This document shows positions 7,978 to 16,275 of a stretch of 64,000 nt of DNA, piece by piece (position 1 is the first letter of the stretch; every line of letters begins with the position of its first letter). The stretch comes from an uncultured Collinsella sp. GTDB taxonomy: Bacteria; Actinomycetota; Coriobacteriia; Coriobacteriales; Coriobacteriaceae. The stretch spans positions 1 through 64,000 of the forward strand of contig UQTW01000011.1 in NCBI GenBank assembly GCA_900544115.1, in the 5' to 3' direction. A program made the position numbers and the translations under genes. Under the pieces are notes generated by a model. The model made no database searches and was not told the DNA's origin. It saw only the letters and a program-made list of their open reading frames with translations.

Positions 7978-8964
7978 ATGGGAAGCAAAAGGCCCGACTG
8001 GATCGATATTGCAAAGGGGATCGCAATTATTCTGGTCATTGTGGGGCACACCGTCCCAAATCCCTCTCCCTTGCGGCACGCGATCTTCTCGTTTCACATG
8101 CCGGTGTTCTTTATTCTTGCCGGGTATACGTTTAGGCCGAAGCCGTGGCGCGAGCTGCTGAGTGGTTCGGTGTCGCGCCTGCTGGTGCCGTATGTGGTTC
8201 TTGCACTGGCGTGGCAGGTGCCGACGTTCTTGATGAGCGGCGCTCCTTTGACGAGCGGTACGCTGGTTGCGGGGCTTAAGACGCTTGTGTTTGCCTCGGG
8301 CGTTGATGTGCCTGGGCTTGGCGTTACCGCCGTTGGCATGGCATGGTTTTTGGCGGCGCTGTTTACGTCGCGCCTACTGTTTAATGTACTTGTGCGGCTG
8401 TTTGATCGCCGCGGGATTGGGGTAGTTTGGCAGGGTGTTGTCTGTGCCGCGATTGCCTTTTGCGGATTGAGCGTGTCTCGCTTAATGGGTGTTTACCTGC
8501 CGCTCGATTTGGATCTGAGCTGCTATATTGTGCTGCTGATGTGGGTTGGCTATACGGCGCGCCAAAGGGGGCTGGAGCCGAGCGTGAGCAAGCCCCTGCT
8601 GTTTATTGGAGCCGGTGTCGCTTGGCTTGTCCTTGGCGCGCTGAGTGGGCTTGAGCTTTCGAGCCGCCGCGTGGATGGGTTTGTGGTTGCGACAGTTGCC
8701 GCTCTTGCCGGCAGCTACTGCGTGTGCTGGGTTTCCATGGCGCTGGAGAAGTTGAAAGACGTGCCGGTTGTGGGGTCCTTTGAGCGATCGCTCGTGTTCT
8801 GCGGACAGGCCAGTCTTGCCATCTTTGCAATCCACGCGGTCGATTGGTTTATTCCTTGGCAGACCATGCCTCTGTTTATGACGCTGCCAGTATCGTGGCT
8901 CTTCGCGTCATTCGTACGCTGTGCCTGCGATATTGGGTTGGCATACGTGATCAAGAAGGCGTAA
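7978..8964 (+). CDS. Membrane acyltransferase 3 family protein
   Basis: The 328-residue protein is read from ATG 7978, which follows a GAAGGG site; an in-frame ATG at 7951 lacks one. Near the N-terminus it has DWIDIAKGIAIILVIVGHT, whose His is the conserved acyltransferase-3 residue, and then FSFHMPVFFILAGY. About ten hydrophobic helices follow. Family members transfer acetyl or other acyl groups to sugars of wall polymers, exopolysaccharides or antibiotics. Its position after a surface-polysaccharide locus suggests O-acetylation of that polymer, but it is separated from the exporter by a tRNA and a terminator. Codon usage is less GC-biased than in neighbouring housekeeping genes, so it may be an accessory gene. 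Confidence 0.85.
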   Translation: MGSKRPDWIDIAKGIAIILVIVGHTVPNPSPLRHAIFSFHMPVFFILAGYTFRPKPWRELLSGSVSRLLVPYVVLALAWQVPTFLMSGAPLTSGTLVAGLKTLVFASGVDVPGLGVTAVGMAWFLAALFTSRLLFNVLVRLFDRRGIGVVWQGVVCAAIAFCGLSVSRLMGVYLPLDLDLSCYIVLLMWVGYTARQRGLEPSVSKPLLFIGAGVAWLVLGALSGLELSSRRVDGFVVATVAALAGSYCVCWVSMALEKLKDVPVVGSFERSLVFCGQASLAIFAIHAVDWFIPWQTMPLFMTLPVSWLFASFVRCACDIGLAYVIKKA

Positions 8965-9063
8965 CAAAAGCAGTGTGACTAAGTTGGCCCCCGCTGTTTC
9001 ATTTGGGTTTTAAGTATTCTGGTAAGACTTTTCTAACGCATTCAGCGATTGCGGCCATAGAAC

Positions 9064-9531
9064 CTAGTGCAGCACTCTGGCCGTATCATCAACATCCAAA
9101 AAGTCATTGGTGGCACCGACGAACTCCTGCATGTTCTTGACGATGCGGCCGTCATTTTCAATACGGATTTCGAAACGCTTCCAGGGGAATTTCATGATGT
9201 GATAAAGGGTTACCAGCACGTCTTGCTCTTTGCCAATCTTGAGCAGCCAACGGGCGCAGTTGTCTCCGCAGGTGGAAGCATTAAATACCATGTCGGGGAG
9301 ATTGCGTACCAGCAGCAACGTCTTGACACCGCCAGAAAGCTCGAGTGGCGTAATCGAGCCAAGCTGCTTGCTGATGATGTTGTGGGGGCCGATGAGCTCT
9401 GAACCGTCAACACCTTTAATCATCTGTGCAGCCATGGGATCTTCGAACCATGAATCCAGGTACGAGTTCCTAAAGTAGGTCTTGGTATCGTAGATGGAAC
9501 CGGGGTAATCCCCCAGGTGAATGCTCAGCAT
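9064..9531 (-). CDS. DUF4869 family protein of unknown function
   Basis: The 155-residue soluble protein matches, from memory, the DUF4869 pattern: an N-terminal LGDYPGSIYDTKTYFRNSY-type opening, an MIKGVDGSE segment, LSGGVKTLLL, then FNASTCGDNCARW, which is nearly invariant in that family. There is no signal peptide or membrane helix. The ATG at 9531 follows a GGAG site. It stands alone on the minus strand between an acyltransferase and aroQ and has its own perfect TATAAT. The two Cys in STCGDNC could bind a metal or be catalytic, but no activity is known to me. Members are common in gut Firmicutes and actinobacteria, often as strain-variable genes. Confidence 0.75.
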   Translation of the reverse strand: MLSIHLGDYPGSIYDTKTYFRNSYLDSWFEDPMAAQMIKGVDGSELIGPHNIISKQLGSITPLELSGGVKTLLLVRNLPDMVFNASTCGDNCARWLLKIGKEQDVLVTLYHIMKFPWKRFEIRIENDGRIVKNMQEFVGATNDFLDVDDTARVLH

Positions 9532-9562
9532 GTGGGTCTCCAGACGTTGTGTGACTGCAACG

Positions 9563-9568
9563 ATTATA
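9563..9568 (-). promoter_or_regulatory. -10 element of the DUF4869 gene
   Basis: A perfect TATAAT on the minus strand lies 31 bases before the start codon. The expected -35 position falls in the left arm of the palindrome at 9586-9611. Confidence 0.5.
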
Positions 9569-9585
9569 TGCCAGTAATTAAATGT

Positions 9586-9611
9586 CGGCAGCAGCGAGGT
9601 CGCTGCTGCCG
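9586..9611 (-). terminator. 12-bp perfect dyad: aroQ terminator or operator
   Basis: The arms 9586-9597 and 9600-9611 pair perfectly around two bases. On the minus strand it lies about 50 bases after the aroQ stop and is followed by an A/T-rich but not U-only tract. It also overlaps the -35 region of the DUF4869 gene, so an operator role is possible. Confidence 0.5.
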
Positions 9612-9662
9612 GCGCTGGAGTTCTGTTCGTGTGAATCGGTGCTAATAAATTGATCCGCGACG

Positions 9663-10100
9663 CTACTTTACGAGATGCTTTTTCAGCAGCTCCAACGCGT
9701 GGGCGTAGCCTTGGAGGCCTTCGCCGGTGATGGTGGCGAAGCAGGCCAGGCGTGCATAGCTCACCTGGCGGAAGTCCTCGCGTGTCTCTACGGCGCTGAT
9801 GTGGACCTCCACAGCCGGGATGGCGACGGCCTTGAGGGCATCGAGGATCGCGACGCTCGTGTGCGTGTAGGCCGCCGGGTTGATGACGATGCCGTCGACC
9901 TTGCCGTAGGCCTCCTGGATCTTGTCGACGATGCTGCCCTCGTGGTTAGACTGGAAGACCTCGACCTCGTCGAAGCCCTGTGCAGCACCCGCTTCCTGGC
10001 AGATCTGCACTAAGCGGTCGTAGTTGTCGCTGCCATAGATGCCCGGCTCGCGAATGCCGAGCATGTTGAGGTTGGGGCCGTTGATGACGAGTGCCTTCAT
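9663..10100 (-). CDS. aroQ: 3-dehydroquinate dehydratase, type II
   Basis: The 145-residue enzyme has the usual type II length and motifs: an N-terminal LVINGPNLNMLGIREPGIYG (Asn and catalytic Tyr of the lid loop), FQSNHEGSIVDKIQ, INPAAYTHTSVAI and VEVHISAVETREDFR with the catalytic His. It removes water from 3-dehydroquinate to give 3-dehydroshikimate, the only shikimate step not encoded in the tight operon upstream. It is separated from the aroE-aroK fusion by 99 bases that hold a strong hairpin, so it may be transcribed by read-through or from its own promoter. Confidence 0.96.
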   Translation of the reverse strand: MKALVINGPNLNMLGIREPGIYGSDNYDRLVQICQEAGAAQGFDEVEVFQSNHEGSIVDKIQEAYGKVDGIVINPAAYTHTSVAILDALKAVAIPAVEVHISAVETREDFRQVSYARLACFATITGEGLQGYAHALELLKKHLVK

Positions 10101-10164
10101 GGTTGCTTCCTTTGCAGTTGGTTGGCGTGGCTGGTCTTGCGATCTTCGGCGTTTGCCCAGATAA

Positions 10165-10205
10165 AACCTGCCAAAATAAACCTGTCCCTTTTTGGCAGGT
10201 TAGAG
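10165..10205 (-). terminator. Hairpin terminator of the aro operon, with a GGGACAGG loop
   Basis: A perfect 12-bp stem (10165-10176 with 10190-10201) is followed on the minus strand by TTAT. The aroE-aroK stop codon (10200-10202) is part of the stem. The loop contains GGGACAGG, which resembles the core of repeats elsewhere in the window. Confidence 0.65.
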
Positions 10206-11438
10206 GGTCTCGACGATGGCGGCCGCGGTTTTGGCGGCGCAGTCGCGTGAGTCGATGATGTAGTCGGCCCAGGCGCGGTAGCGTGGCATGCGCTGCTTGG
10301 CCAGCTTATCGATGCCGTCGCGGGCGGTGATGGGGCGTCCCTTGTGGGCGAGCTCGTCGAGCTTGCGGTTGAGCATCACGATCTGGCTGTTCTGGTGCAG
10401 CAGCGGATAGTTCTCGTCGCGCGTGACCACACCGCCGCCGGTGGAGAGCACCAGACCGCTTCGTTTGGAGATGTCTGACAGCGCCGCCGTCTCCTGCTCG
10501 CGGAAGGCGGGCTCACCGTGCTCGACGATAAAGTCGGCGCAGGGCATGCCCAGGCGCTCCTCAAGCGCGCGGTCCAGGTCGATGTGCTCGCGTCCCGTGA
10601 GCAGGGCAATCTGTTCGCCCACACGGGTCTTACCCGAGCCCGGCATGCCGATCAGTGCGATGTTCTGCTCGCGGTGAGACAGGCGCTCCGTCACGTCCAG
10701 GATGCGCTCGCGCGGGGTGGCCTGGCCGATATAACGCTCGACGGCTTGCGCCGCCTGGGCCACAAGCATGAGCAAACCGCCGATGCAGGGGATGCCGCGA
10801 CGCTCGGCCTCGAGCATCAGACCCGTGCGGGCGGGGTTGTAGACAATGTCGATGACGCCCTCGAGCGCATCGAGGCCTTCGAGCGTGCAGGGAGCGTCGG
10901 GACAGTGGGGGAACATGCCGGCGGGCGTGCAGTTGACGAGCAGCGCGGCATCGGATTGCTGCGCGATGTTGTCGTAATTGACCTCGCTCGTGCGGCCCAC
11001 GGGTACGACGATGGCGCACAGATCGCCGAGCACCATGCTGGCCGTAGTGCCCGCGCCACCGGTGGCACCGAGCACGAGGGCTTTTTTGCCGGCAACCTCA
11101 ACGCCCAGCTCCTCGACCAGACACTGGAAACCGAAGTAGTCGGTGTTGTCGCCGCGCAGACGGCCGTCGGGCAGGCGCGTGATGGTATTGACGTTTCCCA
11201 TGCGCTCGGCGAGCGGGCTCAGCTCGTCCAGGTACTCCATGACGGCGCGCTTGTAGGGGATAGTCACGTTGGCGCCCTCCCACTCGTCGCCCGTCATAAA
11301 GGCCGCGAGGTCCTCGGGCTCGCGCTCAAATCGCACGTACTCGAGCCCAGCGAGCTCTTTGTAGATGGTCGGGGTGTAGCTGTGGCCCAGCACGCGGCCC
11401 AGCACGCCGTAGGGGCGGGTTGCGGCGGTATCGGTCAT
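10200..11438 (-). CDS. aroE-aroK: Fused shikimate dehydrogenase / shikimate kinase (AroE-AroK)
   Basis: This 412-residue fusion carries two consecutive pathway enzymes. Residues 1-255 are AroE-like: GHSYTP substrate loop, NVTIPYK with the catalytic Lys, GDNTDYFGF with the catalytic Asp, and the nucleotide loop GATGGAG. Residues 258-412 are a shikimate kinase with P-loop GMPGSGKTRVG, DLDRALEE, FREQE and GGGVV. It reduces 3-dehydroshikimate with NADPH and phosphorylates the shikimate. In AroE the more usual motif is GHSxSP; here the second Ser is Thr. The start codon immediately follows the pheA stop, consistent with translational coupling. Separate genes are the rule in most bacteria. Confidence 0.95.
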   Translation of the reverse strand: MTDTAATRPYGVLGRVLGHSYTPTIYKELAGLEYVRFEREPEDLAAFMTGDEWEGANVTIPYKRAVMEYLDELSPLAERMGNVNTITRLPDGRLRGDNTDYFGFQCLVEELGVEVAGKKALVLGATGGAGTTASMVLGDLCAIVVPVGRTSEVNYDNIAQQSDAALLVNCTPAGMFPHCPDAPCTLEGLDALEGVIDIVYNPARTGLMLEAERRGIPCIGGLLMLVAQAAQAVERYIGQATPRERILDVTERLSHREQNIALIGMPGSGKTRVGEQIALLTGREHIDLDRALEERLGMPCADFIVEHGEPAFREQETAALSDISKRSGLVLSTGGGVVTRDENYPLLHQNSQIVMLNRKLDELAHKGRPITARDGIDKLAKQRMPRYRAWADYIIDSRDCAAKTAAAIVETL

Positions 11439-12584
11439 CTAGAGCACCTCCGTGTAGCTGCCAAAGTAGGTAAAGCTCTCGCACACGTCGTCGATGGAAT
11501 CGAGCAGGTCGTCGAGAGCCTTGCTGCCAAAGGGGCAGTCCAGGTCAAAGTAGAACATAAACTCAAAGTCGTGCCCGGGGATGGGGCGGCTCTCGAGCTT
11601 GATGAGGTTGATGTTGAGCGCATAGAAGCGCTCGAGTACGCGATAGAGTGCGCCCGGCTCGTTGGCCGTGGTAATCATGAGCGAGGTGCGGTTGGCGCCG
11701 GGGTAGACGCGTGGCTCGCGGCTGATGACGACGAAGCGCGTGTAGTTGTTGTCCGAGTCCTGGATATTGGGCTCCAGCACCTCCAGGCCGTAGAGCGCCG
11801 CACAGCTGCGCGAGGCGATGGCGGCGACATCGGTGCGCTCGGAGTTGGCGACCATCTCGGCCGACATAGCCGTGTTGAGATACTTGGTGGCGTGCAGATC
11901 GTGCGCCTCGATAAAGCCGGCGCATTGCGCGATGGCCTGACCGTGGCTATAAACCTCACGAACATCCTGTAGCTTGGTGCCGGGCTTGACGAGCAGGTTG
12001 TGGTCGATCTTGAGGCGCAGCGAGCGCACAATGTGGAAGTCGAACTGCGCGAGCAGGTCGTAGACTGCGTTAACCGAGCCCGCGGTGGAGTTTTCGATGG
12101 GCAATACGCCAAACTCGCAAAAGCCGTCGCGCACAGCGCGCATGACACCTTCGAAGGTGTCGAAGAACGCGATATCGGGCACGTCGAAGAGCTTGCACGC
12201 GGCGATCTGGCTGTAGGCGCCCTCAACGCCCTGGCAGGCGACGCTGGCAGTCTGGGGGAAGGGCGTGTCGAAGGCCTCGGCAGTGGCGTGGGCCTTTTGC
12301 GAGACCGTGATGCCCTTGAGTTCGTTGATATAGCGCTGCTGCTCGGCCTTGCTCATGCTCATTAGGAGGCGGAACAGCGTGATTGTCTGCGCCTCGTAGC
12401 GCTCGGGCGCGCGACTGGCAAGGTTGTTGAGCTTGGAGCGCTCACGGGCGGGGTCGAAGACGGCCTTGCCCATCTCGATTTTTGACTTGGCGACCTCGGT
12501 GGCAATGTCCATGCGCTCGACAAAACTGTTGAGGAGCGTGGTGTCGATGCCATCGATGGCCTGGCGGATGTCAGCAAGGTCCAT
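11439..12584 (-). CDS. pheA: Chorismate mutase / prephenate dehydratase (P-protein)
   Basis: The 381-residue protein is read from ATG 12584, five bases after an AAGGGG site; an in-frame GTG at 12599 would put that site inside the gene. Residues 1-90 form an AroQ-type chorismate mutase helix bundle (LADIRQAIDGIDTTLL). About 105-290 is prephenate dehydratase, with GVEGAYS and the NYTRF motif holding the catalytic Thr. The C-terminal ACT domain has GALYRVLERF and ESRP, the phenylalanine-binding signature, so feedback inhibition by Phe is expected. It converts chorismate to phenylpyruvate. An unusual 34-bp inverted repeat separates it from aroC. Confidence 0.95.
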   Translation of the reverse strand: MDLADIRQAIDGIDTTLLNSFVERMDIATEVAKSKIEMGKAVFDPARERSKLNNLASRAPERYEAQTITLFRLLMSMSKAEQQRYINELKGITVSQKAHATAEAFDTPFPQTASVACQGVEGAYSQIAACKLFDVPDIAFFDTFEGVMRAVRDGFCEFGVLPIENSTAGSVNAVYDLLAQFDFHIVRSLRLKIDHNLLVKPGTKLQDVREVYSHGQAIAQCAGFIEAHDLHATKYLNTAMSAEMVANSERTDVAAIASRSCAALYGLEVLEPNIQDSDNNYTRFVVISREPRVYPGANRTSLMITTANEPGALYRVLERFYALNINLIKLESRPIPGHDFEFMFYFDLDCPFGSKALDDLLDSIDDVCESFTYFGSYTEVL

Positions 12585-12605
12585 AGGGACCCCTTTCACG
12601 TGTCG

Positions 12606-12681
12606 GTGATTTTTCTGGGACGGGGATTAAAAAATCATTAGGTACGAAATGATTTTTTAATCCCCGTCCCAGAAAAATCAC
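12606..12681. repeat. Perfect 34-bp inverted repeat with GGGACGGGG core
   Basis: Arms 12606-12639 and 12648-12681 are exact reverse complements around an 8-base loop. They fill most of the gap between aroC and pheA. Each arm contains TGGGACGGGGATT. No open frame is inside. As RNA it would be a very stable hairpin within the aro operon; it could be a REP/MITE-like element, a processing site or a polarity element. Confidence 0.9.
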
Positions 12682-12692
12682 TGGGTGGGCGT

Positions 12693-12712
12693 GGGGGCCG
12701 GAGTTGGCCCCC
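12693..12712. repeat. Small G/C hairpin downstream of aroC
   Basis: Two 7-bp arms (12693-12699 and 12706-12712) pair perfectly. On the minus strand there is no immediate U-run, so termination here would be weak at best. Confidence 0.45.
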
Positions 12713-12720
12713 GGAGATTT

Positions 12721-13818
12721 TTAGCGCTGAGCGGCGTCTTCGAGGAGGGCGTCCCAGATGGCAAGGGCGGCGGCTGCCTCGGCTACGGGGACAGCTCGGG
12801 GGACGATGCAGGGATCGTGGCGGCCGTGGACCGAGAGCTCTGCATTTTCCATAGCGTCCATGTCCACCGTCTGCTGCTCGCGGCCAATGGAGGGCGTCGG
12901 CTTTACGGCCATGCGCCACATGACGGGCGCGCCGGTCGAAATACCGCCCAGGATGCCGCCGGCGTTGTTGGACTCGACCTCGATCTCGCCGGTCTCGGCA
13001 TCGATGCGATACGGATCATTGTTCTCGCTGCCGCGCATGGCGGCCACGGCAAAGCCCATGCCAAACTCCACGCCCTTTACGGCGGGAATGCCAAACGCGA
13101 TCTGCGCGATGCGGTTCTCGATGCCGTCGAACATGGGGTCGCCGATGCCCGCGTGAAGCCCGTAAATGCCGCACTCCACGATGCCGCCGATGCTGTCGAG
13201 TTCGTCGCGCGCGGCTAGGATTTCCTCGCGCATGCGGCCGGCTGCGGCGGCGTCAATGCACGGCAGATCGTTCGTAAGGATCGCCTTGCGGTCGGCCTCG
13301 CGATAGACCATGTCGTCCATCGGCAGGTCGGAGATGCCGCCGATCTGCGCGACGTGCGCCATGACCTGAATGCCGCGGGCCTCGAGTGCCTGCAGCGCAA
13401 TGCCGCCGGCGATGCATAAGGGGGCCGTTAGGCGGCCGGAGAAATGACCGCCACCTGCGATATCGTGCATGTTGTGATACTTCACGCGCGCAGGGAAGTC
13501 CGCGTGTCCCGGACGGGGCTTGCGGCGCAGCTCGGAGTAATCCTTGGAGCGCGTGTTGGTGTTCTCGATAATCGCGGCGATGGGCGCGCCGGTGGTATGT
13601 CCATCGACAACACCGGCGATGATGTGGGCGGCGTCGGCCTCGCGGCGTTTGGTCGCGGTCTCGTCGCGACCGGGGGCGCGACGGTCGAGGAAGGCCTGCA
13701 GCTGCTCCTGGTCCACGGCGATACCTGCCGGAATGCCATCGAGCGAGCAGCCGATGGCGGGGGAGTGCGACTGGCCGAAGATGCTTAAGTGCAAGACGTT
13801 GCCAAAGGTCGAGGACAT
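12721..13818 (-). CDS. aroC: Chorismate synthase
   Basis: The 365-residue protein has the family signatures: FGQSHSPAIGCSLDGIPAG near the N-terminus (catalytic His), RPGHADFPARVKYHNMHDIAGGGHFSGR with the second His and the FMN-binding region, and a C-terminal GRHDPCIVPRAVPVAEA. It catalyses 1,4-elimination of phosphate from EPSP with reduced FMN to give chorismate. A GAGGAGG site overlaps the end of aroA, whose stop codon is one base before the aroC ATG, so the genes are translationally coupled. Confidence 0.97.
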   Translation of the reverse strand: MSSTFGNVLHLSIFGQSHSPAIGCSLDGIPAGIAVDQEQLQAFLDRRAPGRDETATKRREADAAHIIAGVVDGHTTGAPIAAIIENTNTRSKDYSELRRKPRPGHADFPARVKYHNMHDIAGGGHFSGRLTAPLCIAGGIALQALEARGIQVMAHVAQIGGISDLPMDDMVYREADRKAILTNDLPCIDAAAAGRMREEILAARDELDSIGGIVECGIYGLHAGIGDPMFDGIENRIAQIAFGIPAVKGVEFGMGFAVAAMRGSENNDPYRIDAETGEIEVESNNAGGILGGISTGAPVMWRMAVKPTPSIGREQQTVDMDAMENAELSVHGRHDPCIVPRAVPVAEAAAALAIWDALLEDAAQR

Positions 13819-13819
13819 G

Positions 13820-15139
13820 CTATTCCTCCTCGAGTGTGACCTTGCCGCCCAGCAGGCGGTAGTGGTCGAAGAAATCGGGATAGGACTTGTTGACGGCCTC
13901 GGCGCCGTGGATCACGACCTCGTCAGTGGCGCGGCTCGCAGCGATGGCAGCCATCATAGCAATGCGGTGGTCGTTGTGCGAATCGACTTCGCCGCCGGTA
14001 AAGGCGTCGACACCCTTGATGATGAGGTCGTCGCCGGAAATTCGTACCTGCGCGCCCAGTGCGGTGAGCTCGCGGGTGGTGGTGGCCAAGCGATCGGATT
14101 CCTTGATGCGCAGGCGGGCGCAATCGCGAATGAACGTGCGGCCTTGCGCCAGCGATGCCACGGCCGAGATTACGGGCACCAAGTCGGGGATGTCGTGGGC
14201 GCTCATCTCAAAGCCGGCGAGCTTGTCGGACTGCACAGTGGCGGCGTTGGTGGAGCGCACAATGCGGGCGCCAAAGCGCGAAAGCGCGGCAAGCACGTTG
14301 CGGTCGCCCTGTGCGGAGCTCAGCGACACGCCCTCGACGGTGATGGGGTCGTTGCCGATGGCACCGGCGCACAGCCAAAAGGCGGCGTTGGACCAGTCGC
14401 CCTCGACGGCTACGCTGCCGGGCGTGCGGTACGAGCCACTGTTTACGCGGAAGTTCGTGACCTCGGGCTGGCCGTCCTTGGCCGGAATACGCTCGACGTT
14501 GACCTCGACGCCAAAGGCCTTCATGGCCTGGATCGTCAGGTTGATGTAGGGGCGGCTCTCGATGAGGCCGGTTACCTGCACGCAGGAGGGCTGGGCCAAA
14601 AGCGGGGCCGCCAGCAGCAGGCCGGAGATATACTGCGAGCTCACGTTGCCCGGAAGCACAAAGGTGCCCGGGCGCATGCGTCCGCTCGTCTTGAGCGGAA
14701 AACCGCCCAGACCCTGCAGGTCGCAGCCGGCGGCGATGATCTCGTCCGAGAGCGGGGAGAGTGGGCGGGCGCCCAAGCGTCCCTGACCCACAAAAGTTGC
14801 TTCTGCGCCCAGCGCGCAGGCGACAGGCAGCATAAAGCGCAGCGTGGAGCCGCTTTCACCGCAGTCAAGCGTGCTGCCGGCAAGGGCCTTGAGCAGGCCA
14901 AACTCAACACTCTTCATGGTGGGGTGGACCTGGAAGCCGTCCTCGACGGTCTCGATGCGAGCACCCAGGGCCGTAAGGCAACGCACCGTAGCCTCGATGT
15001 CGGCGCAGGTGGTATTGCAGGTGACGTGTGTCTCGCCGTTGGCAAGCGCAGCGCAGATGATGAGGCGATGCGCCATCGACTTGGACGCGATGGCGGGAAC
15101 GGTGCCCTTGAGCGGGGACGGGGTGATGCGGGCTAGCAT
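13820..15139 (-). CDS. aroA: 3-phosphoshikimate 1-carboxyvinyltransferase (EPSP synthase)
   Basis: The 439-residue enzyme is read from ATG 15139, which overlaps the aroB stop by seven bases and follows a GGGAG site; a longer in-frame start at 15220 would lie wholly inside aroB. Motifs include the N-terminal SKSMAHR, DCGESGSTLRFMLP for PEP and shikimate-3-phosphate binding, and C-terminal RIKESDRLATT and DHRIAM. It joins PEP to shikimate-3-phosphate. The Gly and Pro of the classical glyphosate-sensitive NAGTAMRP loop are not obvious in the corresponding ESGSTLRF motif, which resembles class II-like enzymes; sensitivity cannot be stated. Confidence 0.96.
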   Translation of the reverse strand: MLARITPSPLKGTVPAIASKSMAHRLIICAALANGETHVTCNTTCADIEATVRCLTALGARIETVEDGFQVHPTMKSVEFGLLKALAGSTLDCGESGSTLRFMLPVACALGAEATFVGQGRLGARPLSPLSDEIIAAGCDLQGLGGFPLKTSGRMRPGTFVLPGNVSSQYISGLLLAAPLLAQPSCVQVTGLIESRPYINLTIQAMKAFGVEVNVERIPAKDGQPEVTNFRVNSGSYRTPGSVAVEGDWSNAAFWLCAGAIGNDPITVEGVSLSSAQGDRNVLAALSRFGARIVRSTNAATVQSDKLAGFEMSAHDIPDLVPVISAVASLAQGRTFIRDCARLRIKESDRLATTTRELTALGAQVRISGDDLIIKGVDAFTGGEVDSHNDHRIAMMAAIAASRATDEVVIHGAEAVNKSYPDFFDHYRLLGGKVTLEEE

Positions 15140-16239
15140 GCGGAAGCGTCTCCCTTCTGGCCGAGGCCCTCGGCAATTAAATCGTGGAAGGTGGAAAGCG
15201 GCGTGCGGTCGATGCTGCAACGGCCAATGCCGTGCGGAATTACCAGGTCAATCGTGTCACCGGCGCGCTTTTTATCGTGCAGTGCTTCGGCAAAGACGGC
15301 GTCGGCCGAAAGCTCGCAGCGGGTCTTGAGACCGTGGCGTGCGCAGAGCTCCTCGATGCGGCCCGGCAGCTCGGCGTCGCAGATGCCATGAAGCGCCGCG
15401 GCGCGCGTGATGATACCCATGCCGATCGACACGCAGTTGCCGTGTCCCAGCTCAAAGTGCTCGCAGGCCTCGACGGCATGTCCGGCACTGTGTCCAAAGT
15501 TGAGGAGCTTGCGCTGGTTGGTTTCGCGCTCGTCGGCGACGACCACGGCGCGCTTGATGTCGATATTGCGGGCGATGATGAGCGCTACGCGAGCCACGTC
15601 CTGGTTGAGCAGCTCCAGCGTGAGCGGGGTCTTCTCCAGCTCGGCGAAAAGCTCCGGGTCGGCGATTACGGCGTGCTTGACGACCTCGCCGCAGCCGTCG
15701 GCGAACTGCTCGGGCGTGAGGGTGGCCAGGCACCCCACGTCGGCGATAACCACGCTCGGCTGCCAAAAGGCGCCGGCCAAGTTCTTGCCGGCAGCCAGGT
15801 CTATGGCGGTCTTGCCTCCCACCGACGAATCCACCATGGCGAGCAGGCTCGTGGGGATCTGCACAAACTTGCAGCCGCGCATGTAGGTGGCGGCCACAAA
15901 GCCCGCCACGTCGCCCACGACGCCGCCGCCGAGTGCCACGATCACGTCGGAGCGCGAAAGCTCGTGCTCGGCCACAAACTCCAAAATGGCAACGTAGGTC
16001 TCGGCGCGCTTATGGGCCTCGCCGGCCTCGAAGGTGCAGATGCTCACCTCATAGCCTGCGGATTCGAGGCTCTGCTTAACGGGCATCTGGTAGAGCGGGC
16101 CCACGTTGGTGTCTGTCACGATGACGGCGCGGGTGCCGCCGGCGGTGGCGCGCACGAGCGGCCCCGCCTGCTCCAGCAAAAACGTGCCCACATGCACCTG
16201 GTAGGGGCGTGCGGTGTCGATATCGATAGTAATCGCCAT
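15133..16239 (-). CDS. aroB: 3-dehydroquinate synthase
   Basis: The 368-residue NAD- and metal-dependent enzyme shows VIVALGGGVVGDVAGFVAATYMRG (nucleotide binding), IPTSLLAMVDSSVGGKTAID, GEVVKHAVIADPELF and LLNFGHSAGHAVE, with the metal-binding His and Glu residues in the last two. It cyclises DAHP to 3-dehydroquinate. A typical AAAGGA site lies nine bases before the ATG. Spacing to tyrA upstream is 36 bases, and the 3' end overlaps aroA. Its length is normal for the family. Confidence 0.97.
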   Translation of the reverse strand: MAITIDIDTARPYQVHVGTFLLEQAGPLVRATAGGTRAVIVTDTNVGPLYQMPVKQSLESAGYEVSICTFEAGEAHKRAETYVAILEFVAEHELSRSDVIVALGGGVVGDVAGFVAATYMRGCKFVQIPTSLLAMVDSSVGGKTAIDLAAGKNLAGAFWQPSVVIADVGCLATLTPEQFADGCGEVVKHAVIADPELFAELEKTPLTLELLNQDVARVALIIARNIDIKRAVVVADERETNQRKLLNFGHSAGHAVEACEHFELGHGNCVSIGMGIITRAAALHGICDAELPGRIEELCARHGLKTRCELSADAVFAEALHDKKRAGDTIDLVIPHGIGRCSIDRTPLSTFHDLIAEGLGQKGDASAC

Positions 16240-16275
16240 AAGCTTCGGTCCTTTCGACCTGGCGTGATGGGTGGT

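Noticed and set aside
12693..12712. aroC terminator
   Set aside because: The hairpin is real, but there is no U-run on the minus strand immediately after it, so it was kept only as a repeat.
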